Source: Linderina pennispora
Lineage: Eukaryota; Kickxellomycota; Kickxellomycetes; Kickxellales; Kickxellaceae
NCBI RefSeq assembly: GCF_002104995.1
Contig: NW_024468252.1
Span: forward strand, 434,001-498,000
Direction: 5' to 3'
Length of the DNA: 64,000 nucleotides
A model generated the notes under the pieces. It searched no databases and was not told the origin of the DNA. It worked only from the letters and a program-made list of their open reading frames with translations. Positions 21,397-30,899 of the stretch are shown here, piece after piece; position 1 is the first letter of the stretch; every line of letters starts with the position of its first letter. Position numbers and translations under genes: made by a program.

Positions 21397-22085
21397 CTAG
21401 AGCTCCATGTTTGATCTGCCCGCCTGCTCATCGTCGGCTCCATACGTGCTGATGAACCCCTTGGTGACGTGCACATCGGCATGTCCATTTGCTCTCCCAT
21501 TTGCCTGCCTTCCATGCTCATCCTCGCTGCTATCGGCATCCCCAGCACTCGCAATCGACACGTCCGAGTCGGGCAGGTCCTCGGCATTTTGGTGCACGTA
21601 CTTGCCCTCTAGATGATAGTGCCTTTTGCGCAGCTGCTGGAACCGCTCGTGCCTCGCCTTCGCCTCCTCATCTTCCGCCTCATCCTCACTCTCCGACACC
21701 CAGTCTGGCGGCGGCGCAACTACAGCATGCTTCGGCGACGATGCCACTGATGATGACCGCGAGGAGGCATCAGAGCAGAGCTTCAGGTCCTCCATCTCTT
21801 GCAGGTCGGCGTCTAGTTCGGGGTTGTAGTGGATGTAGGGCGTCTTCGGCTCGAGAACCTTCATTTTGGCGTCCTTTTGCGCCTCTGTTATCCTCAGGTT
21901 GTCCTCGTCCCAGCGCAGACTAAGCACCGTGGTGAGTGGTTCATTAAACACAAATGTCGGAGACGCCTTTTGCCATTCTCTCCTATTCATTGACCAGAAT
22001 GCGCTTGAACTTACTGGGCCTCCTTGTCGGGTGCCTCGTGCGGCTTCTTCAGAATTCCCTTCGGCTTGAAGTCAACAGGGTCCAT
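21397..22085 (-). CDS. GLC8: Protein phosphatase 1 inhibitor-2 / Glc8-like regulator
   Basis: Two exons (22015-22085 and 21397-21919) with a 95-nt intron (21920-22014; GTAAGT...CTTAG) give 197 residues. The three inhibitor-2 motifs appear in order: K-P-K-G-I-L-K-K near residue 8-15; L-R-W-D-E-D-N-L just after the splice, leading to the E-P-K-T-P-Y segment that holds the regulatory Thr; and [11 protein letters not shown], the equivalent of the H-Y-N-E-G motif that contacts the PP1 active site. The acidic [11 protein letters not shown] tract between them is also typical. The family controls activity of PP1 (Glc7). A shorter 32-nt intron is also in phase but leaves extra sequence before the W-D-E motif, so I prefer the longer one. 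Confidence 0.85.
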
Positions 22086-23237
22086 TTGGATTTTGCAAGT
22101 TTGAAATGACAGGATGTGGAAAATAAATGAGCATAAATGAGGACAAGAGAAGGGGTGACACGAGCAGCTGGGGGATGACGATAGCATGCGCATTTTTGCC
22201 CTCCAGCTAGGGTCTTTTTTCAAGCACGATTACTGAAAATGACATTTCCATCTGTCACTGGAGCGGCACGCAGTTACTTGACACTTCAACCATGAACCGG
22301 TGGCGTAGCCGGACTGCCCATCGGTTCACACTCAGGTGTATGGTACCGGGCCAAAAAAAACAACTATAAACGGGCATGCGGTGGATGTTTCTCTGCAGCG
22401 GAGCAAGAAATTTCCGGGTAATTTTCTAGAAATAATCACGCTGTCATTCCGCTGTGAAGCCCGCAGCGACATTGGTGTTGCCGCTCAGCTCGTGCTGGCT
22501 CGTATGTCTCAGTGACACGAACATCGCCCAAGTTGATATGCAAGTCAGGCTTTTTGTGATGTCACATTGAGTGGACTATGTCATTGTGACTGTTGTATAA
22601 CTGATCCTGATCCTTAGATCCACGCCACAGTGCATACGCAAGAGTAGTGGCCCCACTATATAGTTCAGTACATGCCAGCGCGTCAGTAGCCCTCCTTAGT
22701 TTCTTTACTGTCACTAGTTATATACCACGTTAAGTTTCCAGTATCACAACAGTGACTATGCTAATCTGGCGAGAAACCTCTGATGTCAGAGCCCGGGGCG
22801 TAGTTTGCTGTGGTCGTCCGCAAATACCTGCAGTGATATCTGCACTAGTGAGCTGCATGGTTGCTGCTGGTATTCCTTTGGCGCGTAGCACAGGAGAGAA
22901 AGTACGGCTGACTGCCGAGATTGTGCAATAGCGTCGGTGTGACATAGACACAGCCGGCTCATTCTTAGATACTAGTTCACATTGCACTGATGGCTGGCCT
23001 CTGAGGACAACATTGTGTTCTCTCTGAGACACCATCGCAGCATACTATGGTATGGTATTGTAGATGACATATCGTAATGATGGGAGCCGGCATGGCTGTT
23101 AATGACGACTATGGCAGCTACCAACAACCAGCGATAATAGCATACATTGAATATGCACAAACAGATACACCTAATTAGCTGCTAGCCTCACAAGGGAGCA
23201 TAATGTTTATTCCCATAGCATATCCAATGGGGACTAC
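22086..23237. other. Intergenic spacer
   Basis: 1.15 kb with no supported gene. Frames of about 60-100 codons on the minus strand (22730-23035, 22972-23160) have no motif. The part from 22560 to 23160 is somewhat richer in A+T than the flanking genes. Confidence 0.4.
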
Positions 23238-23652
23238 TCAAGCAGCCAGAGACTGGATCTTGTTCTCCAACCCGCCCTTGTTGGCACCAGCGAGCTCATC
23301 AACCTTCTCACCATCCCTGATGAAGACAAACGTAGGCATGGCGCGGATACGATACTTCTCGGCAACCTCCTTGTTCTTGTCGACATCGACAGAGGCAAAG
23401 GCAACACCTTCGGTAGTCTCGGCCAGCTTGTGGAAAATAGGACCAATCATCCTGCATGGGCCGCACCAGGTGGCAGTGAAGTCGACCGGCGACCTTGGGG
23501 TTCTCCTTGAGGAGCTGGTTGAACTGCTCAAGGGAGGTTATCTCGGTGACATGCTCACTGGTCACGGCGGGCGTGTTCATCATCTTTTGGAACGCGACAT
23601 ATTGCCGGTAGAGGTAAAACGCAACCAGGCCAATGATGATGAGGTAAAACAT
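23238..23652 (-). CDS. Membrane-anchored thioredoxin, frameshifted
   Basis: A thioredoxin domain preceded by one transmembrane helix: the N-terminus M-F-Y-L-I-I-I-G-L-V-A-F-Y-L-Y is followed by a linker and the domain from about residue 38, with active site W-C-G-P-C. The reading frame breaks once, at about 23486. There the sequence has GACCGG where the neighbouring thioredoxin gene has GACGG, that is, one extra C. Without that base the product would be about 137 residues. A longer start 24 nt upstream (ATG at 23676) is possible. The other half of the domain, including the cis-Pro loop (M-P-T-F-V-F), is intact. Consensus error or recent pseudogene; I favour error. Topology inferred: N-terminal anchor with the thioredoxin fold in the cytosol or an organelle lumen. 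Confidence 0.8.
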
Positions 23653-24119
23653 GATGGTATGTAGTGCGATTAGCAAAGAAAGAAACTAGGAAGGGTAAAG
23701 TATCTGACTGCCTCCAACAAAAACACCAGTTCTCAGCACTAACTATGAGGTACTGCAAAGTTGATCCTTTAAAATGGGACAGTGGAGGCTCAGGTCAGGA
23801 GGGCATGGCCACACCGCTCCAGGCATGTGGTCCATACTCGTACAGACGTGTCGTGTGCACACAGCAGGCTTCTTCTCATTGTGCTGCCGACGTCATCGTA
23901 CACAGACATCAGGATGCATTTCCCCAAGCCTGCTAGGATTCCCACACTGAATCCAATTGCGTAAACATGTAAACCCGAAGAATGCAGACAAGCCGTTCAG
24001 GTTCTAAGCTTAGGAACAGCTTGGAATGGGATAGAAGCTACCCCACACGTTTGAATATGTTATTTTCCATACGCTAGCGCACGTGCGTGAACTCTACAAA
24101 ACCAGTGGAGATGGGTTGC
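23653..24119. other. Spacer between two thioredoxin genes
   Basis: 467 bp: promoter of the membrane-anchored thioredoxin gene and 3' end of the cytosolic one. No gene seen. Confidence 0.4.
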
Positions 24120-24437
24120 TTAGGCAGCAAGAGCCTTGACCTTGGCCTCCAGGCCGACCTTGTTGGCGCCGGTGAGGTCGTCGGACTTCACGCCATCCTT
24201 GAAGAAGATGAAGGTGGGCATGGCGCGGATACCGTTCTTCTGGGCGACCTCGCTGACATCGTCGACATCGACGGTAGCAAAGACAACACCCTCGATAGTC
24301 TCGGCCAGCTTGTGGAAGACGGGGCTGATCAGCCTGCACGGACCGCACCAGGTGGCGGTGAAGTCGACGGCGACCTTGGGGTTGTTAGCGATGAGCTCTT
24401 CGAACTGCTGGAGCGAGGTGATGGTGATGACGGCCAT
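24120..24437 (-). CDS. Thioredoxin, cytosolic
   Basis: A complete 105-residue thioredoxin. Active site W-C-G-P-C at residues 30-34 (Cys31 and Cys34), Asp25 in V-D-F, and the cis-proline loop A-M-P-T-F are all present. No targeting peptide. It reduces protein disulfides with electrons from thioredoxin reductase. It shares much of its sequence with the membrane-anchored paralogue just downstream, so the pair probably arose by tandem duplication. A TATA box lies about 125 bp upstream. Confidence 0.95.
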   Translation of the reverse strand: MAVITITSLQQFEELIANNPKVAVDFTATWCGPCRLISPVFHKLAETIEGVVFATVDVDDVSEVAQKNGIRAMPTFIFFKDGVKSDDLTGANKVGLEAKVKALAA

Positions 24438-24976
24438 TGTTGTGAGTGCGGTTTGGATTCGGGTTGTCTTTTTTGAAAAGAGGTGAATTTACAAGTAGAG
24501 CGAAACAGAGAGGAGAAATGATAAGGCTGCTGAAGGAACTCGCCGGTCTACCACGCAGATCTTTTATACGCGCTATTTACCCCTTGTCCTAGCTGAATTG
24601 CCTCAACTTTTCATGCACTGATTGGCTGATTCCATTTGTAAGCATTGGCATTAATCGGACTTGGGGCATGTCGAAAATAGCCGAGCTCACAAAGCAATCT
24701 CGCTGCGCACCTGCAAGTACCATGAGCCATTTGTAATGCCAGTGCCACGGCTATGGGTCATGCAATCCCGCAGCCAGGTGTCGGCAGTGCAGCTAATTGA
24801 GCAGCCTATGCCATATGTGCAAGACTAGAAAAAGGAAGAGGTCCAGTTCGAATGTATTTCTAAGCCCCATATACTTGCTGATGGCACAGATCTGGGGTTG
24901 ACGAATATGTTCGGCGTGCGCGCTACCCTCAGTTGCGAAAAATTTTTCAAACCAACCATTTGATAGCACGGGAAAC
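24438..24976. other. Divergent promoter region, thioredoxin / translin
   Basis: 539 bp between two divergent starts. It contains the thioredoxin TATA box at 24561-24568. On the translin side no TATA is evident. No gene seen. Confidence 0.4.
24561..24568 (-). promoter_or_regulatory. TATA box of cytosolic thioredoxin gene
   Basis: TATAAAAG on the minus strand, about 125 bp before the thioredoxin ATG, in good context (GCGCGTATAAAAGATC). Confidence 0.6.
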
Positions 24977-25642
24977 ATGGATGTTCAGGTATTCGTAGAT
25001 CTGCAGAACCAGTTCGATAGTGAGTCGTCGCTGCGCGAGGAGATCTCCGCCGCAACCAAGGAGCTGCACAAGACGTGCCGTCTGGCATCGGCCAAGCTGT
25101 CCAAGGCGCACGCGGTGCCCAAGACCCAGTCCAAGCAGGTCACCGACAGCGTCAAGGAGCAGTTCGCCACGATTCACACCAACATCGAGGCAATTGCAAA
25201 GCAGGTCCGGCCCGTGACGTTCTACCGCTACCACGACATGTGGTCGATGGCTGTGCAGAATGCGTGCGCCATGGTCATCTTCGCGGTGTACTTGGAGGAG
25301 TCGCGCCTAGCCACTGCCGCCGACATCCAGAGCTACCTGGGCTACCGCGTCAACGTGACCAACGAGGATGTGACTGAGTTTGTGATCACGCTTGAGGAGT
25401 ACCTGCATGGCATCATCTCGCTGTTCAGCGAGCTGTCGCGCCTGGCCGTCAACTCAGTCATCGTCAACGATGTGCAGCGGCCCCAGGAGATTTCGCAGTT
25501 TGCATCCGAGCTGTATGCCGGCTTCCAGCTGCTGAATCTGAAGAACGACAGCCTGCGCCGTCGTTTTGACTCGATCAAGTACGACATCAAGAAGATCGAG
25601 GAGGTGCAGTACGACCTGCGTGTGCGCGGTCTCATTGCTTAG
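24977..25642 (+). CDS. Translin
   Basis: A single exon of 221 residues, close to the 228 of human translin. The all-helical fold and the family signatures are visible: R-P-V-T-F-Y-R-Y-H-D-M-W around residues 76-87, S-R-L-A-V-N-S-V near 153, and the final Y-D-L-R-V-R-G-L. Translin forms an octamer that binds single-stranded RNA and DNA and, with TRAX, makes the C3PO RNase that helps load RNAi complexes. TRAX is not in this window. The gene is intact and ends 53 bp from the stop of the convergent Zn2Cys6 gene. Confidence 0.95.
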   Translation: MDVQVFVDLQNQFDSESSLREEISAATKELHKTCRLASAKLSKAHAVPKTQSKQVTDSVKEQFATIHTNIEAIAKQVRPVTFYRYHDMWSMAVQNACAMVIFAVYLEESRLATAADIQSYLGYRVNVTNEDVTEFVITLEEYLHGIISLFSELSRLAVNSVIVNDVQRPQEISQFASELYAGFQLLNLKNDSLRRRFDSIKYDIKKIEEVQYDLRVRGLIA

Positions 25643-25695
25643 GCAGATAGCCAAACATTCAACTTCTAGTTTATTCAAGGGCTTTCAATATTTGT

Positions 25696-28600
25696 TTACT
25701 CAGACTTGGGAGTGTTCAACAGCTTAAGCAGCAGGACCGGGTATGCCGGAGCCAAGAACTCGGCCAGGCTAATGTTCAGCTCCTTGATAATGATAGAGAT
25801 GATGTGGTTCGATGGGTACGGGTTTGGGAACTCGGGGATCTTCTCTGCCACGCTACCATAGCTAACCGTCTCATCGCCCTAGGGCCGGCGATGTCGGTGA
25901 CCTGGATAGAGGTCGCGGATATGACGAGCGTCTTGTCACCGGTACATCGGCAGTCTCATCAGCGGCCTTGGTAGCTGCCAGCGAGTCAGATCTCCGGCGC
26001 TTGGCCGGCGATGGCTGGTCGCTCTTGCGGCTCTCCTCGTACGTCGCGCTGATATCGGGGTATCCGAGGTCGTCGTAGAATTGCTCCTTGTTGCGCGGAA
26101 TATTGATACAGCAGTCTTGGTCGCTCAGGGCTTGAACACCAGCGACAAACAGATTGAGCGCCGGCGACCAGTAGCGCAGCGTGCGCAGAATCTCAAAGAT
26201 ATTTCGCTAGCCGCTTGTGGCAGTTCCAGCGAGTGTAGTGGTTGGTGTGCTTGGCCATACCGGCATGAACAATCATCAGCTCCTCGATGGCGAAGATGGC
26301 CGTCGGGCCAAGGCAGTACAGGTTGAACTTGCAGACATAGGCGATCTGAAGCAGATTTGCAAGCACGTTGGTGGAATCGAGCGCCTGTGTGCGCGCTGAG
26401 AGGAAGCACTCGTTCATGCGCGCTAGTTCCAGCTGGTCGAGCGAGCTGGTATTGGGCAGGTCGTACATATCAGCGTATGCTGAAAGGCCTGCGTGCTGAT
26501 GTCGGGTGCAGGGCGATCCAGCGGTTCGCCCAGCAGCTTCTTCATCACAGAGCGACAGATGTGGCTACCGCAGGACCTGATACAGCATATGCAGCACAAT
26601 CAGCTCCTTTCAGATGCCGCGAGCGGATGGTGATGTGCTCAGAAGGTACTGTCGATCCGGGACTTGATCATCTGCAGGTACTCAATGACCTTTTCTTGAG
26701 TCAGCTGGACAGAGTGGGGAAGCGTGTACTTGGAGTGCTGCAGTGCTTCCTTCTGCGTTCGGACAGAACCGTACATACTGCTTGAGGCTAATCTTGCCGC
26801 TTGCTAACAGCGAATAGTGGTGCAGATGGTCGTGGTAGTGTGTTGTCAGCGACTGCAGGTACGGAAGTATGCAGACCTCCAAGTGTGCTGTTGGCGAGTT
26901 GGGCGGGCGAGAGGCCATGAAGTCTTTGTCAGTGTCGGCGCGGAAAACGAGCGAGGCAGGCGCCATTGGGTTAGTTGAGCGGAAGTCCTCGGGCAGCAGA
27001 TCCGCCATATCGATGCCCACCTCCATGTTCGAACCCTCAAGGAAGCAGTCGTTCAACGAGTAAACCGGAAGGCTGCCGTAGTCGATACGGTTTTTCGACG
27101 TCAGCAGCATGCTAAAGAGATTCCGAAGCGAGTACGTGTGCCAGAACGTTGTGACGCAGAAATTGTATACCGGCGACTGCGCGACACCATCAGGTACGTT
27201 GCGCCATGGGTAGCCGTATCCCTTGATCTTGCAGCGGAACATGACAGCGTGTGCCAGCTCAATGTGTTCGATCATCTCTGGATAGCGTCCCGATTGGAAG
27301 TCATATATCGCGAGGAAGATGGTCGCGATCGCAAAAATCGGCGATGAGCTGCCCCTGAGTTGGTCGATTTCCTTGATTGCACGCGCATAGCAAACCTCCT
27401 CAAGTTCTGGCGGCAAATTCAAGACATGCTCCTCAGATATCACTGCGCAGCGCAGGTTCCCACTGATGAGCGTGTGAATGCACAGCGGTGGAAGCGCATT
27501 GTGGGTGAGAAGATACCACATCACCTCCATGTACTCCACGAGGTACACGCTACGCGGTGCTACAAAGATGTCGGCCAGGAGCTTGTACAGATCTCTAGCG
27601 GAAATGATCGATCCAAGGTCCTTCGCACACTCGTCAAGCATCGCCGGGTAGTTGTCGTAATCGAACGAGTCCTTGGATGCTGCACTCTGCATCGGCAGGA
27701 TATCGACAAACGGCGAGCAGGGTTGACGCGAACTAGCCTTCTCGATGATCTTCGGAATGAACTGGGCATCGTCGATTCCAATGTTATCGCAGGGCGGCCC
27801 CATAGCCCGCTGCGGCCTTTTTCTCGTGCTGTCCGCGCCGCTATGTCTTGGCTTGTCAAGAACGGGTGACAGAAGTGAAGCAATAGATGCAGCGTTTGCA
27901 GTATCTGAGTGGTTGGACTCACCGGTCGGCCAGGCAAACAGTAGATGCTGGTGGTGCGCTGCCCGTCATTGGCGGCTGGTTAATACACTGTGGTGATCCA
28001 ACCGTATTAAACAGACTGGCGTCGGCTGATGGCGTGAAAAAGGTCGCTGGCACCACCAGAAGACGCTATGGAGGAGCTGTCAGACAACAGGCTGTCGAGG
28101 AATTGAAGGTCGTCCAAAGTCAGTTGGTTGTCACCTCCCGTGCGCGCAGGCTGCTTTGACTGCAAGATATCAATGTCTGGCATAATCTTCGACGGCGCAA
28201 CATGTGGCTTCTGTATAGCAAGGCCACCGAGATTGTCCAAGATCCTGTTTTCCGGACGGTCCTCTGTCAGAATGTTGGGCTTGGGCGGCACCGACACGTC
28301 ACTGAACGGCGACATGAACGTGTTTACGTACTGCAGGATATTTGGCGGCACTGGGTTGTTCAATGGCATTATGTCGCCTGCCAGCAGCTGTGTCCAATGC
28401 GTCGGCGGACAGCATCTGGGTAGCATTGCTGGCTGCAGTGTGCGGGCTGAGACCCAAAGGCACTGATGTGGAGAGAGGAGAGCTCAGGTCACTGGTAGCC
28501 ATAGGGCAAAGGAGGACTGAGCATCAGTCAGCGGGATAGGCGAGAGGTGCTGGACGCTAGGCCGAATTGTATCTATGGCAATGTTACTCCTCTGCACTGG

Positions 28601-28968
28601 CAGTGGCGTCGATGTTTGCAGTGGAGCTTGCGAGTGACAGATGGCTGGAATCTCGACCGGTGCGCTGGTTTGCAGCTGGCTCAAGGGCTGATGGCACCCA
28701 GTGCTGATCGATGGTGCTGCTGGGCTCCATCGATACTGTGTGCGAATACCCGACCAGCTTGCCATCTCGACATGGGATCAGACTGCCGCCACCGGGGGGC
28801 AAGCGCGTCGAGCTGCTTCCTGATTCTAATCGATTGCCGATACTCGCAGATTGCATTGTGCTTTCGACACCAGGTGCACGCTGGCTTGTCGCCTGAACAC
28901 TTGCGTTTCTTTTGGCGGCACCGTTCGCACGAGTGGAGCAGGGGTGCGGAGTTTAGTTGGAGGCTCAT
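25696..28968 (-). CDS. Zn(II)2Cys6 transcription factor, cluster member A (frame-broken)
   Basis: The first of three related regulators. The zinc cluster is at residues 14-41 (C14, C17, C24, C31, C34, C41) with R-Q-K-K-R-K-C. Then come low-complexity Ser/Pro/Gln sequence, an I-L-Q-Y-V-N-T-F-M-S-P-F segment near 28320, and the middle homology region in the long frame 26682-27803. The C-terminal motif F-L-A-P-A-Y-P-V-L-L-L-K lies just before the stop at 25696. The frame changes at least four times, with no intron-sized gaps at most of them. Conservation on both sides of each break with members B and C argues that the locus is one gene, either miscalled in the consensus or recently inactivated. 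Confidence 0.72.
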
Positions 28969-29215
28969 CGGAGGCTGGGACTAGAGTACAGGCAGAGAAT
29001 CTGCAAAGCGAAAAGTAGTTAAATATTGGGTGGTAGGAAGAATAGAGCGAATCTGGGCCCCAATAACACGGGCCAATTCCCTCAAATATATATCCGAGCC
29101 ATTGTGGCCGGGTTCCCAGCATGTCGCACCCGATCCCACTCAAATGGGCTTGTGTAACCCAGCTTAGCAAAGGACTGCTTCAGTGAGCTAATACCAGCCA
29201 TCATGCATTTACTAA

Positions 29216-30561
29216 TCATCTGAAACATTTGTAATCGGTGGTTTTCTCCGTGGAGTTTCTACCTGCTTGGAGCTTGAGGTACCGCTCGATAAGCACATGA
29301 TCAAGGGAGCTGCAGTGGTAGGTGGCTCGGCTCATTGCTGCAGCCAGTCTGGTGCTCATGGTACATGCTGCTGAGAATCCTGGCTGCTTCTGCCTGGTGG
29401 TCAAACGCTTGCAGAGACGCGAACAGGTCGCTGGCATATCCCCTGCCGCCGCCACGTAGCTGGCTGCGTTGGTCGATTGGAGTGTCCAAATCAAGGTGCT
29501 GTGGTGGCGGTGCATGCCGATTGCAGTAGATTAAATGGTTAAACATCATCCAGGCCTCGCCAATCCGCTGCTGCGCAGCCTCGACATTGGGAAAGTACGC
29601 TGACGTCAGGCGAATCGCGTTATAGGGAGTCAGAAACTCAGTGTACTCGCCGCCCCAGCTCATCAGGGTGTTGAGCGCCAGGCCCGGCGAGTGGTCGAAT
29701 GAACTGCGCACAAGCATGCCAAACTGCTTGCGCATGCCGAGACGGGCACCGAATACGATGCGGGTCTTTTTGAAGGCTGCCTGGAGCTCAAGCATCGACA
29801 GGATTGGCTGAGAGCCACGCCGAGTCCCAGCCTGTTGATGGTGCATGCGTGATCTCGCGCATCATTTGGTCAATGTAGCGTGGCCATTGGGCTTGGCAAA
29901 ACGCTGTTAGCTGCACCGGAGTGAGATCAGTACCCTGGCGTTCCTCTGGTCCCATGATCCGGTCTGGCAGCTGCGTTGAAGCGTCTTCTTTAGCGCGCAC
30001 GCAGCCGGTGCTGAACAGGTACTTGGCAAACAGCGGCCGCTGGGCCACCAGGTTATCCACATGCACCCAGTTGAGGTGGCCGATGGCGATAAGCAGCTTG
30101 TTGTTATCGAATTCCCAATCCAGCCGCGGATCATGCAGGAGCTCAAGCAAGATTGTCCATGGGTTGAACAGGATCTTTTGTCTGTCTATCGGCATGGCCA
30201 GTGCGTCGTGCAGTTTCGTCGTGGCTGGCACAAACCGGGGCATTGTCTTGGGACTCCGCTCAACCTGGCTATACATGGGGTAGGCGTCGCCGTAGAATGC
30301 CCCCCGGTGCCTGCGCCTGGCTGTCGTATGAGCATGGTTGAGTGCTGCAGTCGCGCATCTGACGGTCTCTTGTTGGGGCTGCATCTGCTGCTGCGTGGTA
30401 TTGCGGTACTCGGCTGGCTGCCGTTGGCGCCCGCTCTGCCACGCAATCTCTGGGATATTGGCAACCACTTTGTGTCCAAGCCGCCGAGTCTGCTGGAGCC
30501 GGGAGCTGGCGCTGGGGCCGCAAAGGCCACAGAACCTGCTACTAATGGCCAGTGTTTTCAT
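29216..30561 (-). CDS. Unrecognised protein with mitochondrial-type N-terminus (one frame change)
   Basis: I do not recognise the family. The N-terminus (about 50 residues) is basic, rich in Ser, Arg, Leu and Ala and without acidic residues until about residue 38, as in mitochondrial presequences. A central part has L-L-E-L-L-H-D-P-R-L-D-W-E-F-D and W-V-H-V-D-N-L-V. A second frame from about 29830 carries on with R-I-V-F-G-A-R-L-G-M-R-K-Q and a W-M-M-F-N-H-L-I segment. The change of frame at about 29800-29830 has no intron signals. The C-terminus could be at 29301 or, after another frame change, at 29216. It sits between two zinc-cluster genes but does not resemble them. Confidence 0.5.
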
Positions 30562-30899
30562 GTGCAGTCTTTATCTGAAAATTCCTTGTCTTATCCCTGA
30601 AAGCCTCGCCGATATTGATTAAAAAAAGAAAAAACCTGCGAAAAAATGGGGGAAAACCGATGGTGATCAAGCAAGAAGTCTGAAAGCGAGCTCATTAGCG
30701 TGTGGGGGAAAATTGAGGGACAAATTCTTGAGTGGAAAATTATGAACGAACGACTCCACCGACGAGATTTTCGGCTGTCCTCTCGGTAGTGCTCGGCGCT
30801 ATTCTTTCCTCCACTTTTGCTAGGTTTCCCTATTTTCGCTATTTATCTTTTTATTACGCCGACAGGCCGCACGAGCTTCTCCTATTTACTGCCCACATA
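30562..30899. other. Divergent promoter region
   Basis: 338 bp between the unrecognised mitochondrial-type gene (minus) and Zn2Cys6 member B (plus). It has an A-rich stretch near 30620-30650 and a T/C-rich stretch near 30780-30880 just before the member B start. Confidence 0.4.

Noticed and set aside
23480-23490. Programmed ribosomal frameshift in the membrane thioredoxin
   Set aside because: There is no slippery heptamer or downstream structure that I can see; the paralogue differs by one C exactly here, so an extra base explains it more simply.
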